Assembly: GCA_947581885.1 (NCBI GenBank)
Contig: CANPWF010000086.1
Span: 1-7,085, forward strand
DNA from: an uncultured Clostridia bacterium
GTDB lineage: Bacteria > Bacillota > Clostridia > Christensenellales > Borkfalkiaceae
Reading direction: 5' to 3'
Length of the DNA stretch: 7,085 nucleotides
A program made the position numbers and the translations under genes. The stretch's first letter is position 1, and each line of letters starts with the position of its first letter. This document shows positions 1 through 6,371 of this stretch, piece by piece. A model generated the notes under the pieces. That model was given only the letters and a program-made list of their open reading frames with translations. It was not told the origin of the DNA and ran no database searches.

Positions 1-62
1 CCCCCTCGAGGGGGAGCCGGCACGCCCCGCCCTTGGGGCGTGACTGAGGGGGTGTCACCCCT
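1..62. repeat. Stacked G/C-rich inverted repeats, probable dispersed palindromic intergenic element (left end may be cut)
   Basis: Three inverted repeats follow each other. Positions 1-14 are the perfect palindrome CCCCCTCGAGGGGG. Positions 21-28 (CACGCCCC) pair with 35-42 (GGGGCGTG) around a six-base loop. Positions 49-54 (GGGGTG) mirror 56-61 (CACCCC) around a single base. No T-run follows any of them, so they do not look like an intrinsic terminator. The composition differs abruptly from the AT-rich DNA that begins at about position 63. The arrangement, GGGGGAG then a variable hairpin then TGACTGAGGGGGT, resembles small palindromic or MITE-like intergenic repeats common in firmicute genomes; this likeness is from memory and not from a search. 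The element starts at the first base of the window, so its true left end is unknown. It could alternatively be the tail of an upstream transcription unit's terminator. Confidence 0.5.
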
Positions 63-129
63 ACGTACTTTTGCAAATAACGTCACCCCATATTTCTCCC
101 ATCAGCAAATTTTCATTTTCGCTTATTTT

Positions 130-145
130 GAAAAAATATTTTTTC
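130..145. promoter_or_regulatory. Perfect 16-bp A/T palindrome upstream of P1 (candidate operator or UP element)
   Basis: GAAAAAATATTTTTTC is its own reverse complement and ends nine bases before the -35 box of P1. Its position suits either an UP-element-like A-tract contacted by the RNA polymerase alpha subunit or a binding site for the RpiR-family regulator encoded in the same operon. A similar A6/T6 arrangement, with an imperfect centre, lies just downstream of P2 at 5634-5650. The surroundings are very AT-rich, so a chance palindrome is possible and the regulatory role is an inference. Confidence 0.3.
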
Positions 146-154
146 TCGAAAGGA

Positions 155-183
155 TTGCATTTTCCTTTTTGTTGTGCTATACT
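155..183 (+). promoter_or_regulatory. Promoter P1, extended -10 sigma-A type, for the GH84-rpiR-GH38 unit
   Basis: A -35-like TTGCAT (155-160) is separated by exactly 17 bases from a good -10 box, TATACT (178-183). The -10 is preceded by TG plus one base (175-177), making an extended -10 that can offset the weak -35 (3 of 6 matches to TTGACA). Transcription would start near position 190, about 20 bases before the ATG at 211. The string TGCTATA is shared with promoter P2, which supports both calls. No promoter was seen between the three downstream genes, so P1 probably serves all of them. Confidence 0.65.
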
Positions 184-190
184 CGAATAA

Positions 191-202
191 ATTTTCGAAA
201 AT
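191..202. promoter_or_regulatory. Perfect 12-bp palindrome at the P1 start site (candidate repressor operator)
   Basis: ATTTTCGAAAAT is a perfect inverted repeat lying immediately after the predicted transcription start of P1 and just before the ATG at 211. A dyad overlapping the start site is a usual position for a repressor operator, and the cluster encodes a DNA-binding RpiR-family protein that dimerises. Binding here would block P1. Direct binding is an inference, and AT-rich DNA raises the chance of a random palindrome. Confidence 0.35.
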
Positions 203-210
203 CACATCCT

Positions 211-1716
211 ATGAAAGAGTTCTTTACGAGAAACCACCGCGCCGATTTGATGTCCGTGCGGGAAATATTCGATCCTTCCGTCCCCGCGGAAGGGTTTCGC
301 CTTGCCGTCGATCATATGGGGCGGGCGGTCATCTCTTTTTCGGACGAAAGGGGACTTGCCTTCGCGAAGGAAGATCTTAAAGCCCTTATCCGAAACGGCA
401 CCGTTCCCGTCTGCGAGGCAGAAAATTTCCCTTCGCTCCCTCTTCGCGGGGTGGTAGAGGGCTTTTACGGGAAGCCCTATTCCATGCAACAGCGGCACAA
501 GCTTCTCGATTTTCTCTCCGCCCACCGCATGAACACCTACCTCTATGCCCCCAAGGACGACGTTTTCCACCGTGCCCTTTGGCGGGAACCTTATCCTGCA
601 AACGAGCTGGAAGAACTGAAACAACTCGCGGTTCATGCAAAAGAGGTTGGGGTTCGTTTTTACTATTGCCTCTCCCCGGGGCTTGATTTCGACTACTCGG
701 ACGAGAAGGACTTCCAAGCGTTAAAGGAAAAACTCCTCTTGATGTGTGCGATCGGCGTGGAAGATTTCGCGCTCCTCTTCGACGACATCGATCCTTCGCT
801 CAACGAGGCTTCTGTAAAAAAATTCTCCTCGCCCGCTTTGGCGCACTGCGAAGTCGTGAACTTTGCGGAGAAGAACATCCCGCACACCCATCCTCTTCTG
901 TTTTGCCCGACCGATTACTTCCAAGTGGGGGAAACTCCCTACCGAAATATCGTAAAAAGCGCGCTCTCGCCCACCGTTTCGGTGCTTTGGACGGGGTACA
1001 ACACCGTCGCGGAGGTCGTCACTTCCCGCGATTGTATCCTCACCAAAGAGGCGTTCGGGCACGAGCTCGTGTTGTGGGATAACTATCCCGTCAACGATTT
1101 CGAGCCAAAAAGGAGAGTGTATTTCGGGGAAGTCGATAACCGCACCCCCGCTTTATCCCAAACACATGTTGGGTATCTTTGCAACCCTTCCGAGCTGTTC
1201 GAGGCGAGCAAGGTCGCCATTTCCACGGCGGCGGAATACGCTTGGGATCCCGAACACTACCATGCGAATGCCGCCTTCCTTCGTGCCGTAAAAGAGCAAC
1301 TCGGCGAGGGGCGAGAGGCGACGATCTTTGCGAAATGCAACCGCTCCAAGGTGATGCGCCGCTATGCGGGGCGGGAGAAACTGTTGATTCAAGGCGATTA
1401 TGCCGCGCTCGATCGATCCTTCTCCCTGCAAAAGAAGGCGGTAGCTTACATTCGGGAAAACAAACCCCGCCTTGCCGAAGAGATCGAAGAGCTACTTCGT
1501 TATATGGAACTCGAATGCGAACTGTATCTTGCCCTTCGAGAGGGGAAGGAGTTTACTCATTTGCTCCGTTCGATGAAGGCTTGCAAGTACCGCTCGGCAG
1601 ACCAGAGCCTCCCCGCCTACCTCGCGTCCAAGGGGGCGGAGGACATCACGGAAAAAGAGCGAGCGGTGTATTGGGCTCCCGAGCGGGGGATGAAAGAAAC
1701 TTCCCCCGAAGAATGA
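211..1716 (+). CDS. GH84 beta-N-acetylglucosaminidase (O-GlcNAcase/NagJ-like), predicted cytoplasmic
   Basis: This 501-residue protein matches glycoside hydrolase family 84, which removes terminal beta-linked GlcNAc by substrate-assisted catalysis in which the substrate's own acetamido group attacks. Residues about 15-75 look like the small alpha/beta domain preceding the barrel. The TIM barrel begins with RGVVEGFYGKPY (79-90) and continues with YAPKDD (112-117). The catalytic Asp pair lies in LLFDDID (D191 and D192, equivalent to D297/D298 of Clostridium perfringens NagJ). LWTGYN (259-264) and LWDNYPVND (288-296) line the sugar pocket, and an EASK motif stands at 331-334. A helical C-terminal domain follows. 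No signal peptide, anchor or carbohydrate-binding module is visible, unlike many secreted bacterial GH84 enzymes, so a cytosolic role on imported oligosaccharides is inferred. The start is uncertain: ATG 211 fits P1 but has no clear ribosome binding site, and ATG 250 is an alternative. The gene ends in tandem TGA TGA, 21 bases before the regulator gene. Confidence 0.9.
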   Translation: MKEFFTRNHRADLMSVREIFDPSVPAEGFRLAVDHMGRAVISFSDERGLAFAKEDLKALIRNGTVPVCEAENFPSLPLRGVVEGFYGKPYSMQQRHKLLDFLSAHRMNTYLYAPKDDVFHRALWREPYPANELEELKQLAVHAKEVGVRFYYCLSPGLDFDYSDEKDFQALKEKLLLMCAIGVEDFALLFDDIDPSLNEASVKKFSSPALAHCEVVNFAEKNIPHTHPLLFCPTDYFQVGETPYRNIVKSALSPTVSVLWTGYNTVAEVVTSRDCILTKEAFGHELVLWDNYPVNDFEPKRRVYFGEVDNRTPALSQTHVGYLCNPSELFEASKVAISTAAEYAWDPEHYHANAAFLRAVKEQLGEGREATIFAKCNRSKVMRRYAGREKLLIQGDYAALDRSFSLQKKAVAYIRENKPRLAEEIEELLRYMELECELYLALREGKEFTHLLRSMKACKYRSADQSLPAYLASKGAEDITEKERAVYWAPERGMKETSPEE

Positions 1717-1725
1717 TGAGAAAAA

Positions 1726-1733
1726 AGAGGTGG
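1726..1733 (+). promoter_or_regulatory. Ribosome binding site of the RpiR-family gene
   Basis: AGAGGTGG lies four bases before ATG 1738 in the 21-base gap after the GH84 stop codon. It is a strong match to the anti-Shine-Dalgarno sequence at a slightly tight spacing and fixes the regulator's start. Confidence 0.75.
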
Positions 1734-1737
1734 TAAA

Positions 1738-2556
1738 ATGATAGGGAAAGTATTCGACAGGATGGAATCTCTCCGTCCGCTTGCTACAAAGACGGAACTT
1801 CGCATCATCGACGGGATCCGTCAGATCGATAAGAACAGCCTCATCTACATGTCCATTACCGAGCTCTCGGGGGTGCTCGACGTTGCCGAGGCGACCGTTC
1901 TCAGGTTTTGCCGCAAGCTCGATTACAGGGGCTTTCAGGATTTCAAACTCAATTTGAGCCAAGAGCTCGGGGGAGAACCCGAAACCGTTGCGAGCCCTTC
2001 CCGCCGTATCGCCTACGATATGACGGACGCGATCTTGGAGACGTACAAACAGATCGATTACAACGAATGCCTCGAAATCGCGAAGAAGATCCTCGATGCC
2101 GATAGAGTCTGCGCGTTTGCGGTGGGGGCTTCCTCGATCGCCGCGCTCGAAATGCGCATGCGGCTTCTCCGCGCGGGGATCATTGTAGATGCCGCTTCCG
2201 ATTCGCACGTCCAATCCATTGCGGCGGCGAACTTCGGCGAGAACGATTTCCTCGTACTCATCAGCGTTTCGGGCAGTACGAAGGACATTTTGCACGTTGC
2301 CGAACTTGCCAAGAACGGCGGGGCAAGCATTCTCGCCATCACCAATTACAACAAATCGCCGCTCGCCCGTTATGCCGACTACCTTTTGCTTTCGAGCAGG
2401 AAAGAGGCGGCGAACGACGGCGGCTCGCTCTCCGCTTCGGTGGCGCAGTCGTACGTTATCGACGTTCTCTGCAACGCCGTATACGAGACGCTCGGCACCA
2501 AGGGCAGGGAGCGCAGGTTGAAGGCATCCGATGCCGTCGCCGAAAAGGCGATCTGA
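1738..2556 (+). CDS. RpiR/MurR-family transcriptional regulator (HTH-SIS)
   Basis: This 272-residue protein has the standard RpiR-family layout and length. An N-terminal HTH_6-type DNA-binding domain covers roughly residues 1-78, with the recognition region SITELSGVLDVAEATVLRF (39-57) followed by the family-typical CRKLDYRGFQDFK. A C-terminal SIS (sugar isomerase) domain covers about 105-245, with the phosphosugar-binding loop ISVSGSTKD (175-183) and AITNYNKSPLA (200-210). Family members bind palindromic operators as dimers or tetramers and respond to sugar phosphates. Clostridial and Vibrio NanR, which control sialic-acid use in response to ManNAc-6-P, belong to this family. The gene sits between two glycosidase genes and only 7 bases before the GH38 start codon, so it is almost certainly co-transcribed and probably controls its own operon through P1. 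The nearby nanE makes ManNAc-6-P or GlcNAc-6-P a plausible ligand, which is inference. Activator or repressor mode cannot be told from sequence. Confidence 0.92.
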   Translation: MIGKVFDRMESLRPLATKTELRIIDGIRQIDKNSLIYMSITELSGVLDVAEATVLRFCRKLDYRGFQDFKLNLSQELGGEPETVASPSRRIAYDMTDAILETYKQIDYNECLEIAKKILDADRVCAFAVGASSIAALEMRMRLLRAGIIVDAASDSHVQSIAAANFGENDFLVLISVSGSTKDILHVAELAKNGGASILAITNYNKSPLARYADYLLLSSRKEAANDGGSLSASVAQSYVIDVLCNAVYETLGTKGRERRLKASDAVAEKAI

Positions 2557-2560
2557 GGGG
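2555..2560 (+). promoter_or_regulatory. Ribosome binding site fixing the GH38 start at ATG 2564
   Basis: GAGGGG overlaps the TGA stop codon of the regulator gene (2554-2556) and ends three bases before ATG 2564. An in-frame ATG lies further upstream at 2531, inside the regulator gene, but this site favours 2564. The overlap suggests translational coupling between regulator and mannosidase. Confidence 0.65.
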
Positions 2561-2563
2561 ACT

Positions 2564-5482
2564 ATGATCAATTCCAAACAGTTGCAGATCACCGTAGCAA
2601 AGGTGGCAAGGCTCAAAGACGTATACGCTCCCTTCCTCGTGAAGGAGAGAATTCCGCTCGCCGTGCGGGATAAGGAAGGACCCGTCTCTTCGGGTAAGGA
2701 GTGGGGGGAACCCTTCACCTGCACCGATTTCTTTGCGACCCTTCCCGCCGCCGAAAACGTTTGGCTCGAATGCGACAACGGCGCGGTGGAAAATCTCGTC
2801 TTTGTGGACGGCGTTCCCGTCGGAATGACCGATGTCGTTGCGAACGCCAGGGAACCCGAATTCCGCCCGCACCGCTTTGTTCCGCTCGGTACCGTGAAGG
2901 AGAAGAGCGAACTCCGCGTGCAGGGGTATGCCTCTCATCCCATTGCGGGGACGATGCCCTATGCCGCAACGCACACCTTTTCCCTTCGCAGTCTCGAAGG
3001 GAAGCGGGTGTTCCGCTCTATCTCCCTCGTCAAACTCGATCCCGCCTTGCTTACTTTCTTCGAGGATCTCGACGTTCTCAACGGGCTATACCGTTCCGCC
3101 GAAGAGGGGGACGCGGTAAAACTTGGAGCGTACCGCGTATACGAGAAGCTCTTTTCCGTTCTTCCGCTCGCCCCGCAAATCAAACCTACGGAAGAAGAGC
3201 TCTTCATTGCCCACGGTATCATCGAGGAGTATTTCCGCTCTATTCCTTCCCCGCCGAAGCTCCCTTCGATCGGGCTTATCGGTCACAGTCATCTCGATAC
3301 GGCTTGGCTTTGGACGGTAGACGAAACGCGCCGCAAGGCAGTCCGCACCCTCTCCAATGCGGTCACGTTGCTCGAAAAATACCCCGATTACACCTTCTTT
3401 TTCTCCACCGTGCTCTACCTCGATTGGGTGAAGCACGATAGTCCCGCCCTCTTCCAACGGGTGAAGAAGCTCGTAAAAGAGGGGAGATTGGAACCGAACG
3501 GCTCCACATGGGTGGAATGCGATTGCAACCTCACGGGAAGCGAAGCCCTCGTAAGGCAGTTCGTGCGGGGCAAACGCTTCCTTTGGAAGGAATTCGGCTA
3601 CGATTCGGATACCTTCTGGCTACCCGATACCTTCGGCTACTCCGCATCTCTCCCGCAGATCATGCAGGGATGCGGGGTGAAGTACTTCCTCACCACCAAA
3701 TTGAGCTGGAACGACACCAACGAATTTCCCTACGACGCGTTCGAATGGGAAGGGATCGACGGGAGCCGTGTGCTCGTGCACTTCAATTCCATTCAGAGCG
3801 ACGCTTCCCCCGCCTTTTTGAAAAAGCGGACGGATTCCCGCAAGGAAAAGCACCTCACGGGGCACGCGCTCGTCGCGTACGGCTACGGCGATGGGGGCGG
3901 CGGACCTTCCGACGAGATGGTGCGCGTCGCTCGCCGCACCGCAGAAGTTTACCCTTACGCGACCGTAAAGCATACCACCGTCTCCTCGTTCATGCACGAA
4001 CTTGCCGCCGACGAACTCCCTCGCTACTTTGGGGAGCTCTACCTCGAATTGCACCGCGGCACTCTCTCCGTGCACCACGCGCTCAAACGCAACAACCGCC
4101 TGCTCGAAGGGCTCCTTCACGACGCGGAATATCTCTCCGTTGCAACGGGCAACCGCGCTTGGAAGGAAAAGACGGACGCTTGCTACGATACCCTTCTTCT
4201 CAACCAATTCCACGATATTCTCCCGGGGACGTGCATCGGCGAAGTCAACGACCGCTCCCTTCGGGAAACGGGCGGCGCGATCTTCGCTCTCTCTTCCCTT
4301 ATGAAGGGGGAAGGGGAAACGTCGTACTTTAATACCCTCGGGTTTTCCCGTCTCGACGGGGTGGAAGCCCTCGGCGAAGAGGGTTGGGAATATCGGGATT
4401 TCGACGGAAAAATTCGCCGCCGCGCGCTCTATTCCTTCCCGCCGTTCGGAAAAGGGGTACCCGTGCAATCGGAAAGTATCTCCCTCGACGGCGACGCGGT
4501 GCGCACCCGCTTCTATGTCGCCCGCCTCAAAGAGGGGCGGATATGCTCGCTCACCGTCGGCGGCAGGGAAGTGGCGGCGGCGCCTTTGAACACTTTCCGT
4601 ATTTCGGAGTGCGTTCCCTACAAATGGGATAACTGGGATATCGACGCGGATTACCCCTTGAAGGAAGAGGAGCTTTCCCCCGAATCCGTTGAGGTGATTA
4701 CGGATAAAGGGGCGGAAGTGCGCGTGCGCGGACATTACCGCTACGGGAAGTCAATTCTCCTCTGCGATACGGTGTTTTCCGCCTACTCGCCCGAGATCCG
4801 CTTCGAGTGCAGGTTGGATCAGAGGGATCCGCACGGAATGCTCCGCGTCCTGTTCCCCACGACAATTCTCTCGACGTACGTCAAGAGTGCCATTCAATTC
4901 GGGTATCTCGAACGCAGTACCCACCGCTCCACCTCGCAGGAGCAGGCGGCATTCGAAACGTGCAACCACAAGTGGTCCGATCTTTCGGAGAACAACTTCG
5001 GGGTCGCGCTCCTCAACGATTGCAAGTACGGCTTTGCGGCGGAGGGGGGAACGATGTCCTTAACGCTTTCCAAGAGCGGCACCCATCCCGACCCGAGAGG
5101 GGATATCGGCATACGGGAATTTGCCTACGCGCTCCTTCCCCATAAGGGCGGTTTCTCGGCGGAACGCGTCGTTCACCCTGCCGAGCGGTTCAACCGCCCG
5201 CCCCTTCTTACGGCGTATTCGCCCGAGAGCCCCGTCGTCTCCGTCTCCGCGCCCAACATCGTTGTGGAAACGGTGAAGTGGGGGGAAGACGGCGGGATCG
5301 TCCTCCGCGTTTACGAGTGCGAACGGGCTTCGACGGCGGTGAAAATTTGTTTCAATCGAACATACTCCTTTACGGAGACCGATCTTCTCGAACGGTCCTT
5401 CCGCAAGGAAACGAAGGGTGACGCGCTCTTCACCCGCTTTAAGCCCTTTGAAATCAAAACGTTCCTTTTGAAAGAAGTTTAA
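2564..5482 (+). CDS. GH38 alpha-mannosidase, Ams1/MAN2C1-like, predicted cytoplasmic
   Basis: This 972-residue protein is a retaining, metal-dependent glycoside hydrolase family 38 enzyme that removes alpha-linked mannose. Residues about 1-230 form an N-terminal beta-rich region. The catalytic domain opens at IGLIGHSHLDTAWLW (236-250), where H243 and D245 are expected metal ligands. WLPDTFGYS (352-360) holds the predicted nucleophile and metal ligand D355. YGYGDGGGGPSDE (439-451) and NQFHDILPGT (547-556, H550 expected fourth ligand) follow. The C-terminal beta-sandwich part starts near YFNTLGFSR (588-596) and includes CNHKWSDLSENNFGVALLND (800-819), ending at residue 972. The HSHLDTAWLW and DGGGGP forms resemble the cytosolic MAN2C1/Ams1 branch, whose members trim free oligosaccharides from N-glycans; the branch assignment is from motif memory. 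No signal peptide is seen. Every expected catalytic residue is present, so it should be active. Linkage preference cannot be read from sequence. The gene ends 26 bases before a terminator stem. Confidence 0.94.
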   Translation: MINSKQLQITVAKVARLKDVYAPFLVKERIPLAVRDKEGPVSSGKEWGEPFTCTDFFATLPAAENVWLECDNGAVENLVFVDGVPVGMTDVVANAREPEFRPHRFVPLGTVKEKSELRVQGYASHPIAGTMPYAATHTFSLRSLEGKRVFRSISLVKLDPALLTFFEDLDVLNGLYRSAEEGDAVKLGAYRVYEKLFSVLPLAPQIKPTEEELFIAHGIIEEYFRSIPSPPKLPSIGLIGHSHLDTAWLWTVDETRRKAVRTLSNAVTLLEKYPDYTFFFSTVLYLDWVKHDSPALFQRVKKLVKEGRLEPNGSTWVECDCNLTGSEALVRQFVRGKRFLWKEFGYDSDTFWLPDTFGYSASLPQIMQGCGVKYFLTTKLSWNDTNEFPYDAFEWEGIDGSRVLVHFNSIQSDASPAFLKKRTDSRKEKHLTGHALVAYGYGDGGGGPSDEMVRVARRTAEVYPYATVKHTTVSSFMHELAADELPRYFGELYLELHRGTLSVHHALKRNNRLLEGLLHDAEYLSVATGNRAWKEKTDACYDTLLLNQFHDILPGTCIGEVNDRSLRETGGAIFALSSLMKGEGETSYFNTLGFSRLDGVEALGEEGWEYRDFDGKIRRRALYSFPPFGKGVPVQSESISLDGDAVRTRFYVARLKEGRICSLTVGGREVAAAPLNTFRISECVPYKWDNWDIDADYPLKEEELSPESVEVITDKGAEVRVRGHYRYGKSILLCDTVFSAYSPEIRFECRLDQRDPHGMLRVLFPTTILSTYVKSAIQFGYLERSTHRSTSQEQAAFETCNHKWSDLSENNFGVALLNDCKYGFAAEGGTMSLTLSKSGTHPDPRGDIGIREFAYALLPHKGGFSAERVVHPAERFNRPPLLTAYSPESPVVSVSAPNIVVETVKWGEDGGIVLRVYECERASTAVKICFNRTYSFTETDLLERSFRKETKGDALFTRFKPFEIKTFLLKEV

Positions 5483-5508
5483 TCATTCCAAACAAGAATT
5501 TATCCGAT

Positions 5509-5543
5509 AGGCGCGAAAAATTCACTTCGCGCCTGTTTTTTTT
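5509..5543 (+). terminator. Rho-independent terminator after the GH38 gene
   Basis: AGGCGCGAA (5509-5517) pairs perfectly with TTCGCGCCT (5526-5534) to give a nine-base-pair stem with an eight-base loop, followed after one G by eight consecutive T (5536-5543). It lies 26 bases downstream of the GH38 stop codon and 50 bases before promoter P2. This makes the first three genes one transcription unit and nanE-DUF4127 another. Confidence 0.92.
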
Positions 5544-5592
5544 CATCAAATGAAATAATTTTTATTTTCTAAAAAAATTTTTGAAAAAAATA

Positions 5593-5621
5593 TTGACGGG
5601 GGGGGGTTCTTATGCTATAAT
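5593..5621 (+). promoter_or_regulatory. Promoter P2 for nanE-DUF4127, with a nine-G tract in its spacer
   Basis: TTGACG (5593-5598, 5 of 6 to consensus) and TATAAT (5616-5621, perfect) are separated by an optimal 17-base spacer, with TG one base upstream of the -10 box (5613-5614). A/T tracts at about 5555-5592 resemble an UP element. Nine consecutive G (5598-5606) run from the last base of the -35 into the spacer, so gain or loss of one G would change spacer length and promoter strength. Start of transcription is expected near 5628, leaving a leader of about 60 bases before nanE. P2 should be strong as written. Confidence 0.88.
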
Positions 5622-5633
5622 GCAGTTAAAGAG

Positions 5634-5650
5634 AAAAAATATCGTTTTTT
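5634..5650. promoter_or_regulatory. A6/T6 imperfect inverted repeat in the nanE leader (candidate operator)
   Basis: AAAAAA (5634-5639) and TTTTTT (5645-5650) flank TATCG just after the predicted P2 start site. The layout resembles the perfect A/T palindrome at 130-145 near P1, including the shared string GAAAAAATAT. If the RpiR-family regulator reads this element, it would link both units in one regulon. The signal is weak because the region is simple A/T sequence. Confidence 0.2.
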
Positions 5651-5678
5651 GTTGTGTTCCGCAAAAAGTTCACAAAGT

Positions 5679-5682
5679 GGAG
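5679..5682 (+). promoter_or_regulatory. Ribosome binding site choosing GTG 5690 as nanE start
   Basis: GGAG lies seven bases before GTG 5690. The longer in-frame alternative, GTG 5654, has only T-rich DNA before it. The site and the family's usual N-terminus both favour 5690. Confidence 0.7.
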
Positions 5683-5689
5683 TAACAAG

Positions 5690-6370
5690 GTGAAAAAACT
5701 TGCTCGGGGTTTGATCGTCTCCTGTCAGGCGGTCCAAGGGGAGCCCCTGTATGGGTACAACATCATGCACTTGTTCGCCAAAGCGGCGGTGGAAGGGGGC
5801 GCCGTCGGCATCCGCGCACTCGCAAGCGAGATCTCTTCGATCCGCTCGGAAGTCTCCGTCCCCGTTATCGGGCTCACCAAAACGGTGTATGAAGATAGCG
5901 CGGTGTACATCACCCCTACCTTGGAGGACGTGCGCGAAGTGCTTGCTACGGGCTGTGAAGTGATCGCCCTCGACGCTACCTCCCGCCCCCGCCATGGGGG
6001 AGAGAAGCTCCGCGACCTCGTCGCCTATATCCGCGGGAATTCCCCCGAGACGGAGATCATGGCAGACATCGCCACCCTCGACGACGTGCGTTACGCCCTC
6101 GAGCTCGGCTTCGATTATATCTCCACGACTCTCCGCGGCTACACGGCGGATACGGAGAAATATTCCATCCCCGATTTTGCCTTCCTTCGGAAAGTGAAAA
6201 GCCTCTTAAAGGGGAGCGGTGCGGCGATGATCGCGGAAGGGGGAGTCACCGATTGCAGAGAGATGCGCAAGGTACGTCGGATCGATCCTTACGCCGTCGT
6301 CGTCGGTTCCGCCATCACCCGCCCGAAGTTCATCACCGAGATGTTCGCCGCCGCCCTTTCGGAGAATTGA
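5690..6370 (+). CDS. nanE: NanE, putative N-acetylmannosamine-6-phosphate 2-epimerase
   Basis: This 226-residue protein is a TIM-barrel epimerase interconverting ManNAc-6-P and GlcNAc-6-P in the cytosol, the step that brings sialic-acid- or ManNAc-derived carbon into amino-sugar catabolism before NagA and NagB. Family hallmarks in order are GLIVSCQAVQGEPL (7-20), GGAVGIRA (36-43), PVIGLTK (58-64), VYITPT (72-77), ALDATSR (93-99), EIMADIATL (122-130), STTLRGYT (145-152), MIAEGGV (180-186) and VVVGSAITRP (203-212). K64 and E183 correspond to the catalytic Lys and Glu described for Clostridium perfringens NanE. Length is normal for the family. The GTG start at 5690 is chosen because of its ribosome binding site and because family members begin a few residues before the GLIVSCQ block. 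It has its own promoter, P2, and its stop codon is one base from the DUF4127 ATG. The nanA and nanK genes usually found with it are absent here. Confidence 0.94.
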   Translation: MKKLARGLIVSCQAVQGEPLYGYNIMHLFAKAAVEGGAVGIRALASEISSIRSEVSVPVIGLTKTVYEDSAVYITPTLEDVREVLATGCEVIALDATSRPRHGGEKLRDLVAYIRGNSPETEIMADIATLDDVRYALELGFDYISTTLRGYTADTEKYSIPDFAFLRKVKSLLKGSGAAMIAEGGVTDCREMRKVRRIDPYAVVVGSAITRPKFITEMFAAALSEN

Positions 6371-6371
6371 G

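Noticed and set aside
1..42. Intrinsic terminator of an upstream gene
   Set aside because: Strong stems are present but no T-run follows, and three consecutive dyads fit a repeat element better. A terminator function for an unseen gene is not excluded.
40..210. In-frame GTG extension of the GH84 gene that would add 57 residues including a hydrophobic stretch resembling a leader
   Set aside because: It overlaps the palindromic repeat and the whole of promoter P1, has AT-rich non-coding composition, and lacks family similarity.
1179..1736. 185-codon plus-strand open frame overlapping GH84 in another frame
   Set aside because: Arg- and Gly-rich shadow of the GH84 reading frame with no domain and no ribosome binding site.
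1492..2778. 428-codon open frame on the minus strand
   Set aside because: It lies antisense to the end of GH84, the regulator and the start of GH38, whose frames encode clear protein families. Its translation shows no recognisable domain; it is a by-product of G/C-rich codon use.
3620..4735. 371-codon open frame on the minus strand within the GH38 gene
   Set aside because: The sense strand encodes the GH38 catalytic core with all expected motifs; the antisense product resembles no family and has low-complexity composition.
5654..5689. Longer NanE start at GTG 5654
   Set aside because: No ribosome binding site precedes it, and it adds 12 residues before the conserved GLIVSCQ block that family members do not usually have.
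5483..5689. Riboswitch or structured leader upstream of nanE
   Set aside because: Apart from the terminator, the promoter and A/T tracts, the leader is only about 60 bases and shows no stable stem or known aptamer core.
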